The notes beneath the pieces are model-generated. The model was not told the DNA's origin. It ran no database searches and saw nothing but the letters and a program-made list of their open reading frames with translations. Positions 32,918 through 44,830 of a stretch of DNA of 64,000 nucleotides are shown piece by piece. Numbering within the stretch: the first letter of the stretch is position 1; each line of letters opens with the position of its first letter. The stretch covers positions 87,737,001 to 87,801,000 of the forward strand of contig NC_134106.1 in the NCBI RefSeq assembly GCF_040939455.1, in the 5' to 3' direction. Made by a program: the position numbers and the translations under genes. Source of the DNA: Microcebus murinus (Eukaryota > Chordata > Mammalia > Primates > Cheirogaleidae).

Positions 32918-33000
32918 GATGCTGTTGGTCGGAGTTTGGGAATCTGCATTTCTAAGCTCCTGGGAGATGCTGATGCTGCTGGACCCAGGCCTAACTCTAC
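32918..33000 (+). repeat. MER5A-like 3' half
   Basis: 'gggaatctgcatttctaagc' and 'tcctgggagatgctgatgct'. Confidence 0.65.
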
Positions 33001-33144
33001 GAGGCAGCGCTGCATCAGAGACGTGGCTGTGCTTTTCAAGAGTGCAATGCACACGCCCCTTCTTCACCGGGGGACTCTCAACATGAGCTATTAGTGACCC
33101 ACAGAAACAGAAACCTAAATTCATATGTATACAAAGTTTTTGTT

Positions 33145-33365
33145 ACTTAGAACCCGGAAAGAGCGCTTGATTTGAAGTCACACTCTGAATTTAAGTCCGC
33201 TTGCTAGCTCTGTGCTGGTGACCAAAACATGTCATCTCTCTCAGCGCGGTTTTCCTTATCTATAAATGGGAACAATGATACCTACTTCAGAGCATTGCTG
33301 TGAAGGGTGGATGCCAAAGTTCCTTCCATGGTGTCTGGTACACATTAGGTGCTCAATTATTGATT
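33145..33365 (+). repeat. MIR, nearly complete
   Basis: 'ttttccttatctataaatgg', 'gaacaatgatacctacttca', 'tacacattaggtgctcaatt'. Confidence 0.8.
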
Positions 33366-33645
33366 TGAGTTTGCACTTAATTGGAAAAGATCGATTGCTA
33401 CGGTTCTATATATACATGGGGGACAGCACAAAATAGAAGCGGGTATAGGGGATTTAGTCAGATGAATTCCATGGGACATTATAGGACACATCCATCTCCA
33501 TATTTATTGCAGAGAGGTCACAGACAATGAATGTGCACTTGATCTGTGTTCTTGGAGAACCTCTGGGTCCGTGTGTTCTGGGTGGGGCCCCAGCACTCAG
33601 CATTTTACTTTGTATGGTAGCAGGAGGTCAGTGCCCGTTAGAGCT

Positions 33646-33669
33646 GGGGGCGGGTGGCCTGGGGGTGGG
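33646..33669 (+). other. G-quadruplex motif
   Basis: G-runs of 5, 3, 5 and 3 with loops of 1, 6 and 1 bases. Confidence 0.65.
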
Positions 33670-33784
33670 ACAGCCTTCTGCACCTGCCAGGAGAGTTAAC
33701 TGCCACACTCCACTTAGCAAGAGGGCAGCAGCATGGACAACCGGGAGTTCTGAACGTGTTATTTCATAGGATTAACGATCATGT

Positions 33785-33970
33785 CTACCATTTACCATAC
33801 CACACTAGCCATTTAGCCTTGGGGGAAGTTATTCACCCTCTCTGGGCTGCATTCTTCTCTCCTGGAAAATGAAGACTAATAAGAATGTGAGTTTTGGGAT
33901 CTAGTGAGAGCTGCGTATGAAGCTCTTAGAACAGAGCCTAGTACATAGTGAGCACTCAGTGACTATGAGC
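33785..33970 (+). repeat. MIR
   Basis: 'tagccttgggggaagttatt', 'tcctggaaaatgaagactaa', 'agtacatagtgagcactcag'. Confidence 0.75.
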
Positions 33971-33974
33971 CTGT

Positions 33975-34090
33975 GCTATTTATTGAGAATGTACTATGTT
34001 CCAGGCACACTACAGGGGGCATTCTTTTGTTTTCCAAACACTGGCCCTGCTATGGGTTCAAGGGATTCAGAGGTGGACAAGAGAGTCTAC
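33975..34090 (+). repeat. L2/MIR-like fragment
   Basis: 'atttattgagaatgtactat' and 'gttccaggcacac'. Confidence 0.45.
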
Positions 34091-35435
34091 TGTTTCAAAT
34101 ATCATTTTTAAGCAAGAGGAGCTGGAAGGGCAGGAGGCTTCTGGTCAGCCAAGATTGCAATCCAGGCCCCCTGCACTCACTCACTCTGCACCGCAACGCT
34201 GCCCGTCAATATCTTCCTCCTTACCTCCATCGCTAAATGCCAATAATTATAATTTCTATGGGGATGGATACATTGGCTTAATAGTTATGAAAGGAAGATG
34301 GTTGAACCAAAAATGTATTTTTCAGACATTTTAGTTTGATTTATATATCCCAAATACTAATTTATATTCATATAATACTTTCATTATAAAATATTCAGTG
34401 GTATAGAGATTTGTATGTATATGGGATTTTTTTTTTTTTAATTTGGGTTTATAAACGGTTTGGAACAGGTTTCAGAAACATCGTCTGTTGCTCTTTTTAA
34501 TATATCTCGAGCATGCTATGACACATTCTGAAATAATTTGCTTTGGAGAAAAAGCACTGCTCTTCTCCCTCTGTCTTTTTTTTCCCCCAAATGTAACTGT
34601 AAATATTACTTTGATGTATGTAATTGCTTCAACCCACTCCATTTGAAGGAAGGCTTCTAACCCTTCCATCTCGCATCTCTTGCTATTGTCAAGAAATAAG
34701 AAAAATGGACTTGCAATGCATTATTCAAATGTATTTAATGTAAACATTAAAGAAGTCTGAGAACAGCCACAAATTTTCCTTTAGTTAAAGTGGTTTTGAA
34801 AAATACCTCAAATACTCTGTCTTATTCACGCTGCTTAGGGAGAATATTCTAGCACATCTTAGGATCCCAAGACTGCTTGCAGTGTCTGGCACATAGTGGG
34901 GACTGAAGGATGTTTGGTTGGTGGACTTGAGTGGAACTCAATTGGGCTGTGACCAATGGTAAGTCAAAGGGCCCCTTGGCCGTCTCTAGGTGGGCTTGGC
35001 CAGGAAGTGCCGGCTGGGTGCAGGACAGACCTCTCAAGCGTCCTGAGTGTCAGGAGGTCCCCAGGGTCAGTCCACTGGTCAGTACAGGTCAATGCAGAAC
35101 TGAATCTGACTCTGGGCTTGCTCTCTTATCAGTGATTTAATCAAGTTAGTTCCTATTTCATATCAGTTCTGATTCTGACTAGTCCGTGAGCCCTTTGAGG
35201 GGAGGGCTTTGTCTTTTGTCTGTGTGTTTTCAGTAGCCTGCGCAAGTCTTGATGCCATAACCGCTTCTTAAATGATTTCCTCAACTGAAGGACAAAGAAA
35301 AAGAATGACACGGGCACTTGGCTCTCAGATGCTTGCTGTGAGACTCCATGGGGGGCTCGTGGTCTGCCCCATGACCATTGCTTCAGTCATTCTCTGCCAG
35401 AGGAATGGACGCCTCCCCCCCAGTGGCTCCCTCTT
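34091..35435. other. Unique sequence with short L2 remnants
   Basis: 34880-34915 ('gtctggcacatagtggggac') and 35175-35260 look like L2 tails. T-run at 34426-34440. No exon seen. Confidence 0.35.
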
Positions 35436-35438
35436 GGG

Positions 35439-35582
35439 CTATTTAGAGATGTGGGTGGCTTGTGGGCATAGGCTTGGCCTGCAAAGCTGTTTAGAGACCT
35501 GGGTGGCTGGTGGGCATAGGCTTGGCCTGAAAAGCTGTTTAGAGACCTAGGTGGCTGGTGGGCATAGGCTTGGCCTGCAAAG
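35439..35582. repeat. Minisatellite, 48-bp unit, three full copies
   Basis: Units start at exactly 35439, 35487 and 35535, and a fourth fails after a few bases at 35583. Units share TTAGAGA...GGTGG...GGGCATAGGCTTGGCCTG and differ by a few substitutions. Because 48 is a multiple of three, antisense and sense ORFs run through with a 16-residue repeat; this is not evidence of coding. Confidence 0.97.
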
Positions 35583-35589
35583 CTGTGGA

Positions 35590-36120
35590 TGCTGGGGGCT
35601 CCCCGCTGGGGAGGCTGGGTCTGTGTCACACATCGGCTGGCATTTAACCCCCATCAAGTCCCTTCTCCCGCACCTTGGTCTCTGTGCAACCTCTAAGATC
35701 ACTTCCAGCAGCGCCATTCTATCCCATGAACATTGTCTGTGTGTGTGAACGTGTTTGTGTGTGATGGTCAGCTTATTGGCCTCAGAATTAAAACTTTTAC
35801 TCTCTATTAATAAACAAATAAATATTCTGACCTATTTTTCGGCAGAGCGAAGTTCTGGAATTTCAAATCACTGGATCCTTCTTTTGTTGTCCTTCCATTG
35901 CCCCTGGGATGAAAGAAAATAGATTATAGCTGGGAAGGAGCAAGAAGCTAGGAGGAAAAATTAATTAAGTGCATTCATTCATAGAAACAACCACCCAGAT
36001 TTAAGTAATTACGTCTCACACATAATTCTGAATCTCGCTTTGCATTTCTATTGGGGTTTTAAAAAATCTGTGTTTAAAGTAATGCAATTATTATTATTTT
36101 TTTTAATGTAAGAGCTTTGT
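35590..36120. other. Unique AT-rich sequence
   Basis: Nothing recognised. Confidence 0.4.
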
Positions 36121-36124
36121 TTTG

Positions 36125-36300
36125 CAGGGGGCAGCAGTGTGGGGCGGAAGGAGCATCCTACTCAATAAGAGTATCCGGGCTGCCTTGCCCACAACAGCAG
36201 GGTGACCTTGGTACCTTCCACCAGTATCTGTCTCATCTGTCAGACAAAGAGCATCATACTTTTGCCACGTGGTTGATGAGATGCTGTTTAGGTATTGAAG
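36125..36300 (+). repeat. MIR
   Basis: 'cagcagggtgaccttggtac' and 'atctgtctcatctgtcagac' in MIR order. Confidence 0.6.
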
Positions 36301-36639
36301 GGACGCTAACCATGAATCAGGTCATGTTCTGGATGCTCACCTATCTTAGCTGAGTTTGAAAACTGTCTGGCAAAGGTTACCCAATGTAGGAAGGCAGACT
36401 GTTTAGCAATAGAAACTCTGACTCGAGTAATATTTATTGAACTCCCATATAATTTAGGTACTTTTCTAAGGCACTTTCTATAAAGATTAAATTATTTCAC
36501 ATTGAGTTAATTTGTTAACATTCATTAAATACATTCATTATCATAAACCATCATTGTTATGCATCCCTACTTCATTTAATTAGCCAAGTTTAACATACTT
36601 TCTTTTCTTTTGCAGGCATTTTGTGAGCTCTATCAAACG

Positions 36640-37085
36640 CTGGCTGGTGATTTTTTTCCTCGACAAATGCTTCTTGACAACCACCTTGTTAGCTCATCTA
36701 ACCTCATCGTTCTTCCCATTCTCTCTGTATGAGCCAGACTTGCCTCTTCTCGGTCCTTGGGAACTTCTCTATTCTTTCCCACAGGGCTCCTTTAGGTTCT
36801 GTTCCTTCTCTCACTCTCGGACGGCCTTGTCTTCCTTCTCGTTAACTGCAACTCATACTTCTGAGTTCAGCTCAAGTGCTACTTTCTCAGAGAACCCTTC
36901 CTGACCTCTCAGACTGGCTCCTTTACAGCACTTGTCTGAGATTTAAGTTTACTTTTGTTTTAACTTGTAGCTTGTATTCATGTCTCTGCTCCATGAGAGC
37001 AGAGGTTTGCAGGACTTAGCATTCCTGGAGCCTGGGTCAGTGCCTGGCCCACAGTGGAGCTTGGTGGACATGCATGAATGTGCAC
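36640..37085 (+). repeat. L2, long 3' portion
   Basis: 'tactttctcagagaaccctt', 'catgtctctgctccatgaga', 'tgggtcagtgcctggcccac'. Confidence 0.75.
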
Positions 37086-37529
37086 ACAACGAAAGGACTC
37101 CGGGAGATCTTTCCTGATGACTTGACGCTCTCTCTCCGTCTGGGATTTTGTGCATAGCCCATAGAATACAATGTGATAAATAGAAAAAAATACCAGTGAG
37201 CTGTTTGGATATATTTTGCCACTGTGTAAATTGACCACCTAGAAAGATGATGACATTATTTCATTATTACTCATTCTATTTTTTCCATTGTTTAAGTATT
37301 TCAAAATTATTTTATTATGATATTATTTTGTGAATTTAATTACTCATTGTTTTTCTTTTTCCTATCTGGGTAGAGCTTGATTCATAAACCTATATCTGTA
37401 CTCTGTCTTCTCTTCTAAGTTCTCGACATGAACATCAGACTATTTTTTAGGCCCTTCTAATTGGTGTTCTTCCAGCAAACTCAGGCCTTTTTCCCAGTAA
37501 AAGTTCCATTGCCCATACAGTTTCCAAAC
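37086..37529. other. Unique AT-rich sequence
   Basis: Nothing recognised. Confidence 0.35.
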
Positions 37530-38150
37530 CAGCATCCTGGGAACCAACCTTGAGTCTTCCCTTTCCTCCCCTCCGTCCTTACCATCTCTCTGGTCTGTTA
37601 TCAGTTCCTAACCATCAAATTCTCCCAATGCCTCTGGACTCTGTCCCTTTCTCTTCCCCCATAAGCTATACTCAGTCTTAGGTTTGCTTTCAGTATTTCT
37701 AGCCTGGCTGCACACATCACCCCTTCTAATCTCCTTGGCCTCCTGGAGCCCAACCCACCCACCAAACTGCACCAAGATAAACCTCTCTACTTAGCAGAAC
37801 ATTAGCAAGGCACCTCCTTGCTTGAAAATCCTCACAGTTCTGCATTCTGTCGGATAAAACTCAAACTGTTAACCAGGACAGCCAAGATCCCCGCCCCAGT
37901 GGTCTTGAATCCAGTTCTGTTGTGTGTCCTCATTTCCTGCCGCTCTCTCCCTGCTAAACTCCCCACACTGTGGCCTCTGGGCCTTACTTTGCTTTTTTCT
38001 TTCATGCTTTCATACCATTGATCAGATTATCCCTTTTGCCTCCTTTGGATCTGCAAAATACTTTCCACTTTTCATGATCAAGTTCAAATATTTCTTCCTA
38101 TGAGTTCTTTCCCAGTGCTTCCTCTTTGAGTCCCTTTAGTACTTTTGCAC
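37530..38150 (+). repeat. L2, ORF2 3' region
   Basis: Follows the L2 consensus across ~600 bp: 'cacctccttgcttgaaaatc', 'aaaactcaaactgttaacca', 'ccacactgtggcctctgggc', 'tcaagttcaaatatttcttc'. Confidence 0.75.
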
Positions 38151-38169
38151 ACCTCGGTTTTGCCATTCA

Positions 38170-38330
38170 TTCCATTTGTTCATGAGTCAATTCATTCACT
38201 TCTCAAAGGATAGTTATTGGGCCTATTCTGTATGAGGCAACATGCTAGGCAATGAGAAACAGAGATTAAAGATGGAAGATGGAGCCTGCCTCATGGATCT
38301 TTTATTGTATTTGGGGAAACAGGCCATACA
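38170..38330 (+). repeat. Ancient L2-like repeat
   Basis: 'attcattcacttctcaaagg', 'atgctaggcaatgagaaaca', 'tggagcctgcctcatggatc'. Confidence 0.45.
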
Positions 38331-38879
38331 CATGTAAACAACATTGCTTTATGATACGGCCCTATACATGCCCATATATATGTTCATGTTCCCTTCTAGT
38401 AGGAGCCTCCTAAGGGTGGGCCACATGCTGGGCATCTATTTTTATTCTAGAACACTGGCTAACTGATGCCTTCATGCTAGGAGGAATGTTTCTAAGATAG
38501 GGAATAGATACATAAATAACAGATCAATGGCTGCCAGTCTGGGTTCATATCCAGTAGTGAACCATGGAGTTAATCGTGCAGAGTCCTTTGAATCTCTCTG
38601 ATGCCAAGGGAATTCTGACCTATTCCTGCATTGAGAAGGAGCCCTCGATTTTATCATGTCTCTGGATTTCTGTGCTCTGACAGCCCACGTAACATTCACC
38701 TAAGTGGCTTTGACCAGTCCAATGTCAGCAGGATGGGAAAGAGTCTGGGAATTCCCTCTGTCTCTTCCTGGTGCCTCACAACCCCAACAGCCCTGGGGCT
38801 ACCTCTGACCCTTCTAGATGATCAGCTTTAGCTTTTTTAACTTTAAGAAGAGAGTCGAACTTTCTTTTTATTTCGTTTT
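38331..38879. other. Mostly unique sequence
   Basis: A weak MIR look at 38520-38600; nothing else. Confidence 0.35.
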
Positions 38880-39050
38880 TACAGCAACCTTCAGTAGTAG
38901 TAAACTGGCGGGCATCCTTCACAGTTCTGTGCTACAGAGAAGGAACCAGGAATCTGAGAGTGGAGATTCCGTTCCGAGTGACCAGGCGGGGTTGGTGGCA
39001 AAGCCAGGGCTACAGGTCACTAATCTCCTGCCCAGTGTATGTCAGCTGTG
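38880..39050 (+). repeat. MIR-like fragment
   Basis: 'ctacagagaaggaaccagga' and 'caaagccagggctacaggtc'. Confidence 0.45.
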
Positions 39051-40130
39051 CTGCAGAGGATGCCAGAGCATGTGATTGCTTACTGCTCAGGGCCAGGCTT
39101 GGCTAGAGCAGCTGAGGAACCCATGAGAGACTGGGTGGGGTGTAGGGAGAATGGAGCATGGAGAGGAGGGGCTCTTCTTTCTACAGGGGAAAATATTAAC
39201 AGTGCTGTCAAATACATCGCCATCTACCTGGACAGTGAGTAATTAAAGTCTGTTTGTTTTAAAAATACTTACAAAGAGCATCATGCATTAGCAGGTTTCC
39301 TGCTAGCGGATCTCTCTGCCTTAAATCATTCTTTAGTGTTTGGATTTTAGAGACTTTTTAAAAAAATGTTTATATTTTTTAGAAATGTTGAAAGAATGAT
39401 AGTTTCCACCCATAATTTAATAACAGAAAGTGTTATTAAAGAGTGTTAGTCATAAGAGCTCAACATTGCTTGTTTTGCATTGCATTGAGATCTGACCTTG
39501 GAAGGGATGCTTAACATTCCCAAGTTGGCCACTGCACTTGGGGATAACAGTGCTGTTTACCATAGTAAGTAGATGCACGTCATCTTACATGACCTCATGG
39601 TACCAGCAATCTTTCCTTTGGGCCACTCAACCCATGCCATCCATATAGTAAAATAAATTAAATCAGTATTTTTGTAACTGCTGCTCTGTTAGCTTGTCCC
39701 TGACTCTGGTTAAGTGTCCTCCAAGGAAGAAAGCCAGGTTAATTTATTGCACAGAGAACTCAGCACATCCCAGAAAAGCTGGAAGTGCCATATATTTGTG
39801 GGGAAACTGAGGCACAAAGAGTCCTCGGTTGGATCAGCCAATGAATAGTTCTTGCAATAACCTCACATTCTCCCCAAACAGAGCACATCACCCCTGCCAT
39901 CCAGCCTCTCTTCTTTGGTATCCTCCCAGCTCTTTGCAGCCACCCTAGATTTCCTTTTCCCATTAGTGTTGCCCACCTACACGACCAGACAATAAAACCC
40001 ATCATGTCCTCCTCCATGCTTTTTCTAGCTCCGTCCCTTTCTCATTGCCTGTGAAATTGCTTCCTGCAGACCCTCCCTGCTTGTCGTGTAGATCTAATGG
40101 AAGCTCGTGCAGTGTAGTTGAATCAGTTTA
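39051..40130. other. Unique sequence with MIR and L2 remnants
   Basis: 39780-39840 ('tgtggggaaactgaggcaca') is MIR-like and 39885-40080 weakly L2-like. No exon seen. Confidence 0.4.
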
Positions 40131-40138
40131 TACTGAGT

Positions 40139-40590
40139 GTAGTGGGTTGAATGGTGGATACTAAAATATATGGAACTTGTGCAGGTGACCTTATTTGGAA
40201 AAGGGTCTTTGACAATTTAATTAAACTACAGATCCTGAGATAAGATCACCCTGAATTAAAGTGGGCCGTAAATTCAATGGCAGGTGTTCTTCTAAGAGAA
40301 GAGAAGAAAACATAGGCGAGAAGGCCGTGTGAAGACCCCCATGAAGACCCGTGTGAAGACGGAGGCAGAGATTGCACTGATGCTGTCACAAGTCCAGGGA
40401 CACCTGGAGCCACTCAGAGCTGGAAGAGGCAAGAGAGGATTCTCTCCTAGAGGCTTTGGAGGGAGACTGCCCAGCCTGCATTTTTATTTTAGACTTCTGG
40501 GCTCCAGAACTGTGAGAGAATAAACCTCTATTGTTTTAAGCCAGCAAGTTTGTGGCAACTTGTTATAGCAGCCACAGGAAACTAATACCA
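40139..40590 (+). mobile_element. MaLR solo LTR (MLT1-type)
   Basis: Begins TGTAGTGGGTTGAATGG; 'gtgaccttatttggaaaagg', 'gaggcagagattgcactgat', 'ctgggctccagaactgtgag', 'agagaataaacctctattgt', and ends 'ccacaggaaactaatacca'. Full-length ~450 bp. Confidence 0.8.
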
Positions 40591-41024
40591 TGAACATCTC
40601 AGCTGTCCCACGGGACAGAGAATGGATCAGACTCACATCCAAATGTGGGCAATGCAATAGATGCAATGATTAAAACAAACAAACAAACAAACCAACCCTC
40701 AAAACCCAAATTTGATTTGTGTCTGGTGAGTAGCTACCCCATAAGAAACCCAAGTGAAAGAGACACAGTGGACCTTCCTCTGTCTCTGGGAATGCAGGGA
40801 GGGGCCCCACTCTGACAATGTAGGAAGGGCTCCCAGAGATGGAGGCTGTCCAAGAATACAACCTTTCTTCCATCTGTGGATCCAACACTTTCTGACTCCA
40901 CAAGGTCCAAAGCAAAGAAGGGAGAAAAGAGGGAATGAATGGAAAGGAGAGGAGAGAGGGGAAGGTCCTATAATGTGCGGAGACTCCAGCCCTCTGTCCC
41001 TTGAGCTCTCCCCACCTCCCTTCA

Positions 41025-41180
41025 GTCAACTTCACACTTTCTTCAATTCATTCTCCACGTTGCTGCCAGGGTCCTCATCCTAAAACCCAGTGTTCCTACT
41101 GCCAGGCCTTCCCCTCTGTCTCTGGAGCATGGAGCACAGGCCTTCCATGGCCTGGTCCCTGACACTGTCTCAACTCTCTC
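41025..41180 (+). repeat. L2 fragment
   Basis: 'cacgttgctgccagggtcct', 'ccttccatggcctggtccct'. Confidence 0.65.
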
Positions 41181-41689
41181 CCTACGGCCTCCAGTTTGTC
41201 CCAAAGGGCAGTGAGCATGGACAACTAGCCTGTCCCAGAAAGGGCCTGATTCCTCCAATCCGTGTCTATAAGCAGCGAAAGCAGCCTAAGTCACCTCCTG
41301 CATTTCCCACAGTGTCTACCATGAAAAGGTCCACAGCTGAACACTGAATGCAATTTTCTGTTTCAGACCCACCTCATCTGATCCTCTCAGTAAGGGAGTG
41401 TTGAGAGAGCTGAAGTAACCTGCCCACATCTCTCAGGGAAAAAAAATGACTTTTACTGTATTTCCATATCCCCAGTTCTTAGAACAGGGCCCCACCCACA
41501 GGAAGGGTTCGACACAGATTGGCGTGAAATGTCAGAGCTGAACTTTAATATGAGATCTGACCAACATCATGGTCCCGAGGAAGAAGGCTGAGTTTGGAAT
41601 CAGTACCTGAAACAAATGATAGTGGACTAATTCACCTGTGAAAGATACTACCTGCACAGCATCTTCCTTGGGATACATCAACAACTGTT

Positions 41690-41865
41690 CTCAATTACTC
41701 CTATTGATAGCATTACAGGTTAAGCCTCATTCCTACTTCACAGATGGTGATCAAGAAGCCCAGAGAGGTGCAGTACATTGCCTGCAGGTGCACAGCTGCA
41801 CATGTAGAGTGGCGTTCAATACCAGACACGTCTGACCCAAAGCCCATTGCTTTCTGTGGTATCAT
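41690..41865 (+). repeat. MIR
   Basis: 'ctacttcacagatggtgatc', 'aagcccagagaggtgcagta', 'cctgcaggtgcacagctgca'. Confidence 0.75.
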
Positions 41866-42144
41866 GCAGGGATTCATGGAAATGAAGAGTGGCCAGGGTC
41901 CCAGATTCACCCTGGGGATTATACGCTGTCCTTTGTACACAGTTGGTTTCCCATGCTGGTGAGCTCTGAGTCGCAGCAGATCTGTCTTATCATATCATCT
42001 GGCAATAGCGATTTTCAAAGTACTGATCAACAGATAATCAAAGCTGGAAAGCCCGGGTTGAGCCAATCATTACAACACATCTTATCTGTGCTTCCCAGGG
42101 ACTCTTTGATAGCATCATTTGGCACTGGGGGTGTTTAGGTTTTG

Positions 42145-42240
42145 CTGTCTTTTAAGAACGTTGTGAGAATTAAATGAGATAATGCATGCAAAATGCTTAG
42201 CACAGTGCTTGGAATAGAACGATCCTCAACAAATACATAG
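42145..42240 (+). repeat. MIR 3' part
   Basis: 'gttgtgagaattaaatgaga', 'taatgcatgcaaaatgctta', 'gcacagtgcttggaatagaa'. Confidence 0.8.
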
Positions 42241-42269
42241 GATGGGAGTCTTTATCAAAATTAATTCAA

Positions 42270-42960
42270 CAACACTTCCCCTCCGCCCCAGTGCTAAGTA
42301 TGAGCTAGGAAATGTTCTCAGTGCTCAGGATATATCAGGGAATGGAGAAAAGATTCCTACCTCCCATGGAATAGAGCAGATGAGGACCTCTGCCCAGGGA
42401 ACAGAGGAGGCCCCCACCAACAGTACACGGGATGAATGAGGACTGTGCATGGTGACAAAGTGCTCTGCAAGAACAGTAGAGCAGGTGGGGGGGGATCAGA
42501 GCACCTGGCGTGGGTGGGCAGGTGTGACTACTCCATGGTGTGGTCAAGGCAGGCTTCACTGGAGGGGTGAGGGCAGGGGAAGGGCACTGGGTACATCAGC
42601 CACAGGGTGTCTGCAGGAAAATCTCAAAGGCAGAGCTTGGCTAAGTAGTTGAGTCAAGCTAAGGAGGCCCACATGAGCTGAGGTGAGTGCAGGGATGGAT
42701 TGGAAAGACATTCCAAGAGCTTTTTGAGGGAATCAAGGCAGATATGGTGAGGCCCTGTAGACATTATCATGGTAGGGCCTCAGACAGAAGAACACAGTGA
42801 TATCAATTATGATGCAATAGTCTATCCTCTGACTGCTGCCTGGGGAATAGGTATAGTGTGGAGGGATAAAGTGGAAGCAGAGAGACCTTTGGGATGCTAT
42901 TGCGGTAGCAGGAGATGATGCTAGCTAGGACCGGGGTGGGAGCAGGGTGATGTCATTACC
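42270..42960 (+). repeat. Long ancient mammalian repeat (L2-class by memory)
   Basis: The whole ~690 bp follows a mammal-wide consensus in order: 'ctcagtgctcaggatatatc', 'gtgaggccctgtagacatta', 'gtggaagcagagagaccttt', 'atgctattgcggtagcagga'. I am sure it is an ancient repeat, less sure of the class. Confidence 0.6.
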
Positions 42961-43063
42961 ATAGTTATAGTAGTGGGGACTGTGGCAGTCTCCTACATCA
43001 CCTCTCCCAACTCCATCCACAGAATTAACCTCTCCTTGATGTCTGTTGCCACAGAAAGCATTT

Positions 43064-43077
43064 AAAAAGCAAGTTTT
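43064..43077 (+). repeat. Left target-site duplication of Alu
   Basis: AAAAAGCAAGTTTT, repeated at 43415-43428. Confidence 0.9.
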
Positions 43078-43414
43078 TGGCTGGGCGCAGTGGCTCACAC
43101 CTGTAATCCTAGCACTCTGGGAGGCCGAGGCGGGCGGATTGCTGGAGGTCAGGAGTTCGAAACCAGCCTGAACAAGAGTGAGACCCCGTCTCTACTATAA
43201 ATAGAAAGAAATTAATTGGCCAACTAATATATATAGAAAAAATTAGCCGGATATGGTGGCACATGCCTGTAGTCCCAGCTACTCAGGAGGCTAAGGCAGG
43301 AGGATCGCTTGAGTCTAGGAGTTTGAGGTTGCTGTGAGCTAGGCTGACCCCATGGCACTCACTCTAGCCTGGGCAACAAAGTGAGACTTTGTCTCAAAAA
43401 AAAAATTAAAAAAA
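43078..43414 (+). mobile_element. Alu SINE, strepsirrhine-type
   Basis: Starts GGCTGGGCGCAGTGGCTCAC with an RNA polymerase III A box and a B box (ggagttcgaaaccagc), then an unusually long A-rich linker with 'ggccaactaatatatataga' before the right arm. The right arm has 'gctgtgagctaggctgaccc'. A poly-A tail with one TT break ends at the right target duplication. The linker and 'gctaggctgac' are traits I associate with lemur/loris Alus, not with AluJ, AluS or AluY. Confidence 0.95.
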
Positions 43415-43428
43415 AAAAAGCAAGTTTT
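43415..43428 (+). repeat. Right target-site duplication of Alu
   Basis: AAAAAGCAAGTTTT, partly overlapping the poly-A tail. Confidence 0.9.
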
Positions 43429-44175
43429 CCAACATCTCATGTTTTCCTTTGTTCTGCCCTGCATAGTGTATCTAACTACTTGGCTTTGTCTTTGATAGGC
43501 TGCTGGAGAGGTTGTGCTGCACCTGGAGCCTGGACCATACTGTGCCTTGGGTTCCAGGGGGAGCAGAGAGCCAGGGACTGACCAAGTGCTCTGAAGCTCA
43601 GGCCACCCCTGGTGGCGACCACCACACCAGCCGGAGGATGGGAGAGCAGTCTCTGCCTCACGGTGTGCCTGTCCTCTCCAGACCAAGATTTCTCCAGCTG
43701 TGCAATAGAATCTAGATTGTTTGTGCACTGAGAGATTCTTCTGACTCAAACTTCAGTGGATTCAGTGATTAAATTTCCCCCTCCCCTGGTAGATGTCTGG
43801 GTGAGATGTCTGCATGGTGCCTACTGGTACTGCTGGTAGAGAATGAATTTTTGTGAGATGTTAGATAAGATGTTAGATGTGTGGTAAGCAGCACGTAGAT
43901 GAATGGCTCAAATAATGGTAAACCATTATTATAGAGACACCAGGTGACTTGGGTCTGTTAGATTTATCCACATAGACCTCAGCTCCCCTTAAGGTAGAGC
44001 CGAATGTCTTCCTTGGTTCTGCATATATTTATGATGCCCTTGTGTTTCCAGAGACCCTGCCCAGTAGACTGTTGCCTTTCTTTTTCAGACAGTTAAATAT
44101 AATGGGCATTGAGAGCATGGGAATTGAAATTGGCTAAGTAGCAGTATCTGTTTTACAGTCTCTACGTAGTCCCGT
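43429..44175. other. Unique sequence
   Basis: No exon or repeat recognised. The 136-codon minus ORF at 43339-43749 is mostly antisense Alu plus flank. Confidence 0.4.
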
Positions 44176-44179
44176 TTCT

Positions 44180-44335
44180 TGCTAATCAAAACATGGTCCT
44201 CAGACAAGCAGCATTACCACCAAAAAGCTAGTTAGCTAGACCTGCAGAATCCCAGGCACCCCAGCCTTACTGAGCTAGAGCCTGCATTGTAATGAAAGGC
44301 CATGAAATCTGTGGGCACACTCAAGTTGGAGAAAG
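44180..44335 (+). repeat. MER5A-like element
   Basis: 'aaacatggtcctcagacaag', 'cagcattaccaccaaaaagc', 'cctgcagaatcccaggcacc'. Confidence 0.65.
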
Positions 44336-44339
44336 TTTA

Positions 44340-44450
44340 TGTGATTGCTCTGGGATTCATTTTTCTCATCTGCAAAATAAAACTGATGGGAACATTTCCT
44401 TCACAGAACTGTTGTGAAGACCGAAAGAACTAATACATGGAAAGCCTTGT
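44340..44450 (+). repeat. MIR 3' part
   Basis: 'catttttctcatctgcaaaa', 'acagaactgttgtgaagacc'. Confidence 0.7.
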
Positions 44451-44654
44451 TGCTATTGCTTCCAATGAGTACCCTCCTTCCTAATCAGAGAGGTCATCTG
44501 GTCACTGTAAGTTCTAATGACAGAAATTAGAAGGGCGATTAGGGGCCAGTGGAGTTCTCCATGCACCTGCATCAGGTGTAGACCCCTAGGACTTACAATG
44601 GGCAGACGAGAGTGTGAGCTCATAGCTCCTGAGCAGGTGTGCTGTCTTGTCACA

Positions 44655-44800
44655 GTGCTCCTCCCTTTACTGACCCTCACAGTGATGCTACGGTGCAGGT
44701 ACAAGCATCCCTGCTTTACAAATAAGGACATGCATCGCTGAGGTCAAACCACTTTCCCAAGGTCCACTAACTAGTAAATGGAAGTGTTCAGTAAAGCCAG
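44655..44800 (+). repeat. MIR 5' part
   Basis: 'atccctgctttacaaataag', 'cccaaggtccactaactagt'. Confidence 0.7.
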
Positions 44801-44830
44801 AAGTCTTCGACAGAAAGTCAGTAATGAAGG

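Noticed and set aside
35439..35582. Direct repeats considered as a CRISPR array
   Set aside because: Contiguous tandem units with no spacers, in a mammalian genome.
35272..35629. Peptide with 16-residue repeats on both strands
   Set aside because: Produced by the 48-bp minisatellite; no coding context.
43339..43749. 136-codon minus-strand ORF
   Set aside because: Begins in unique flank and runs into antisense Alu; a common artefact.
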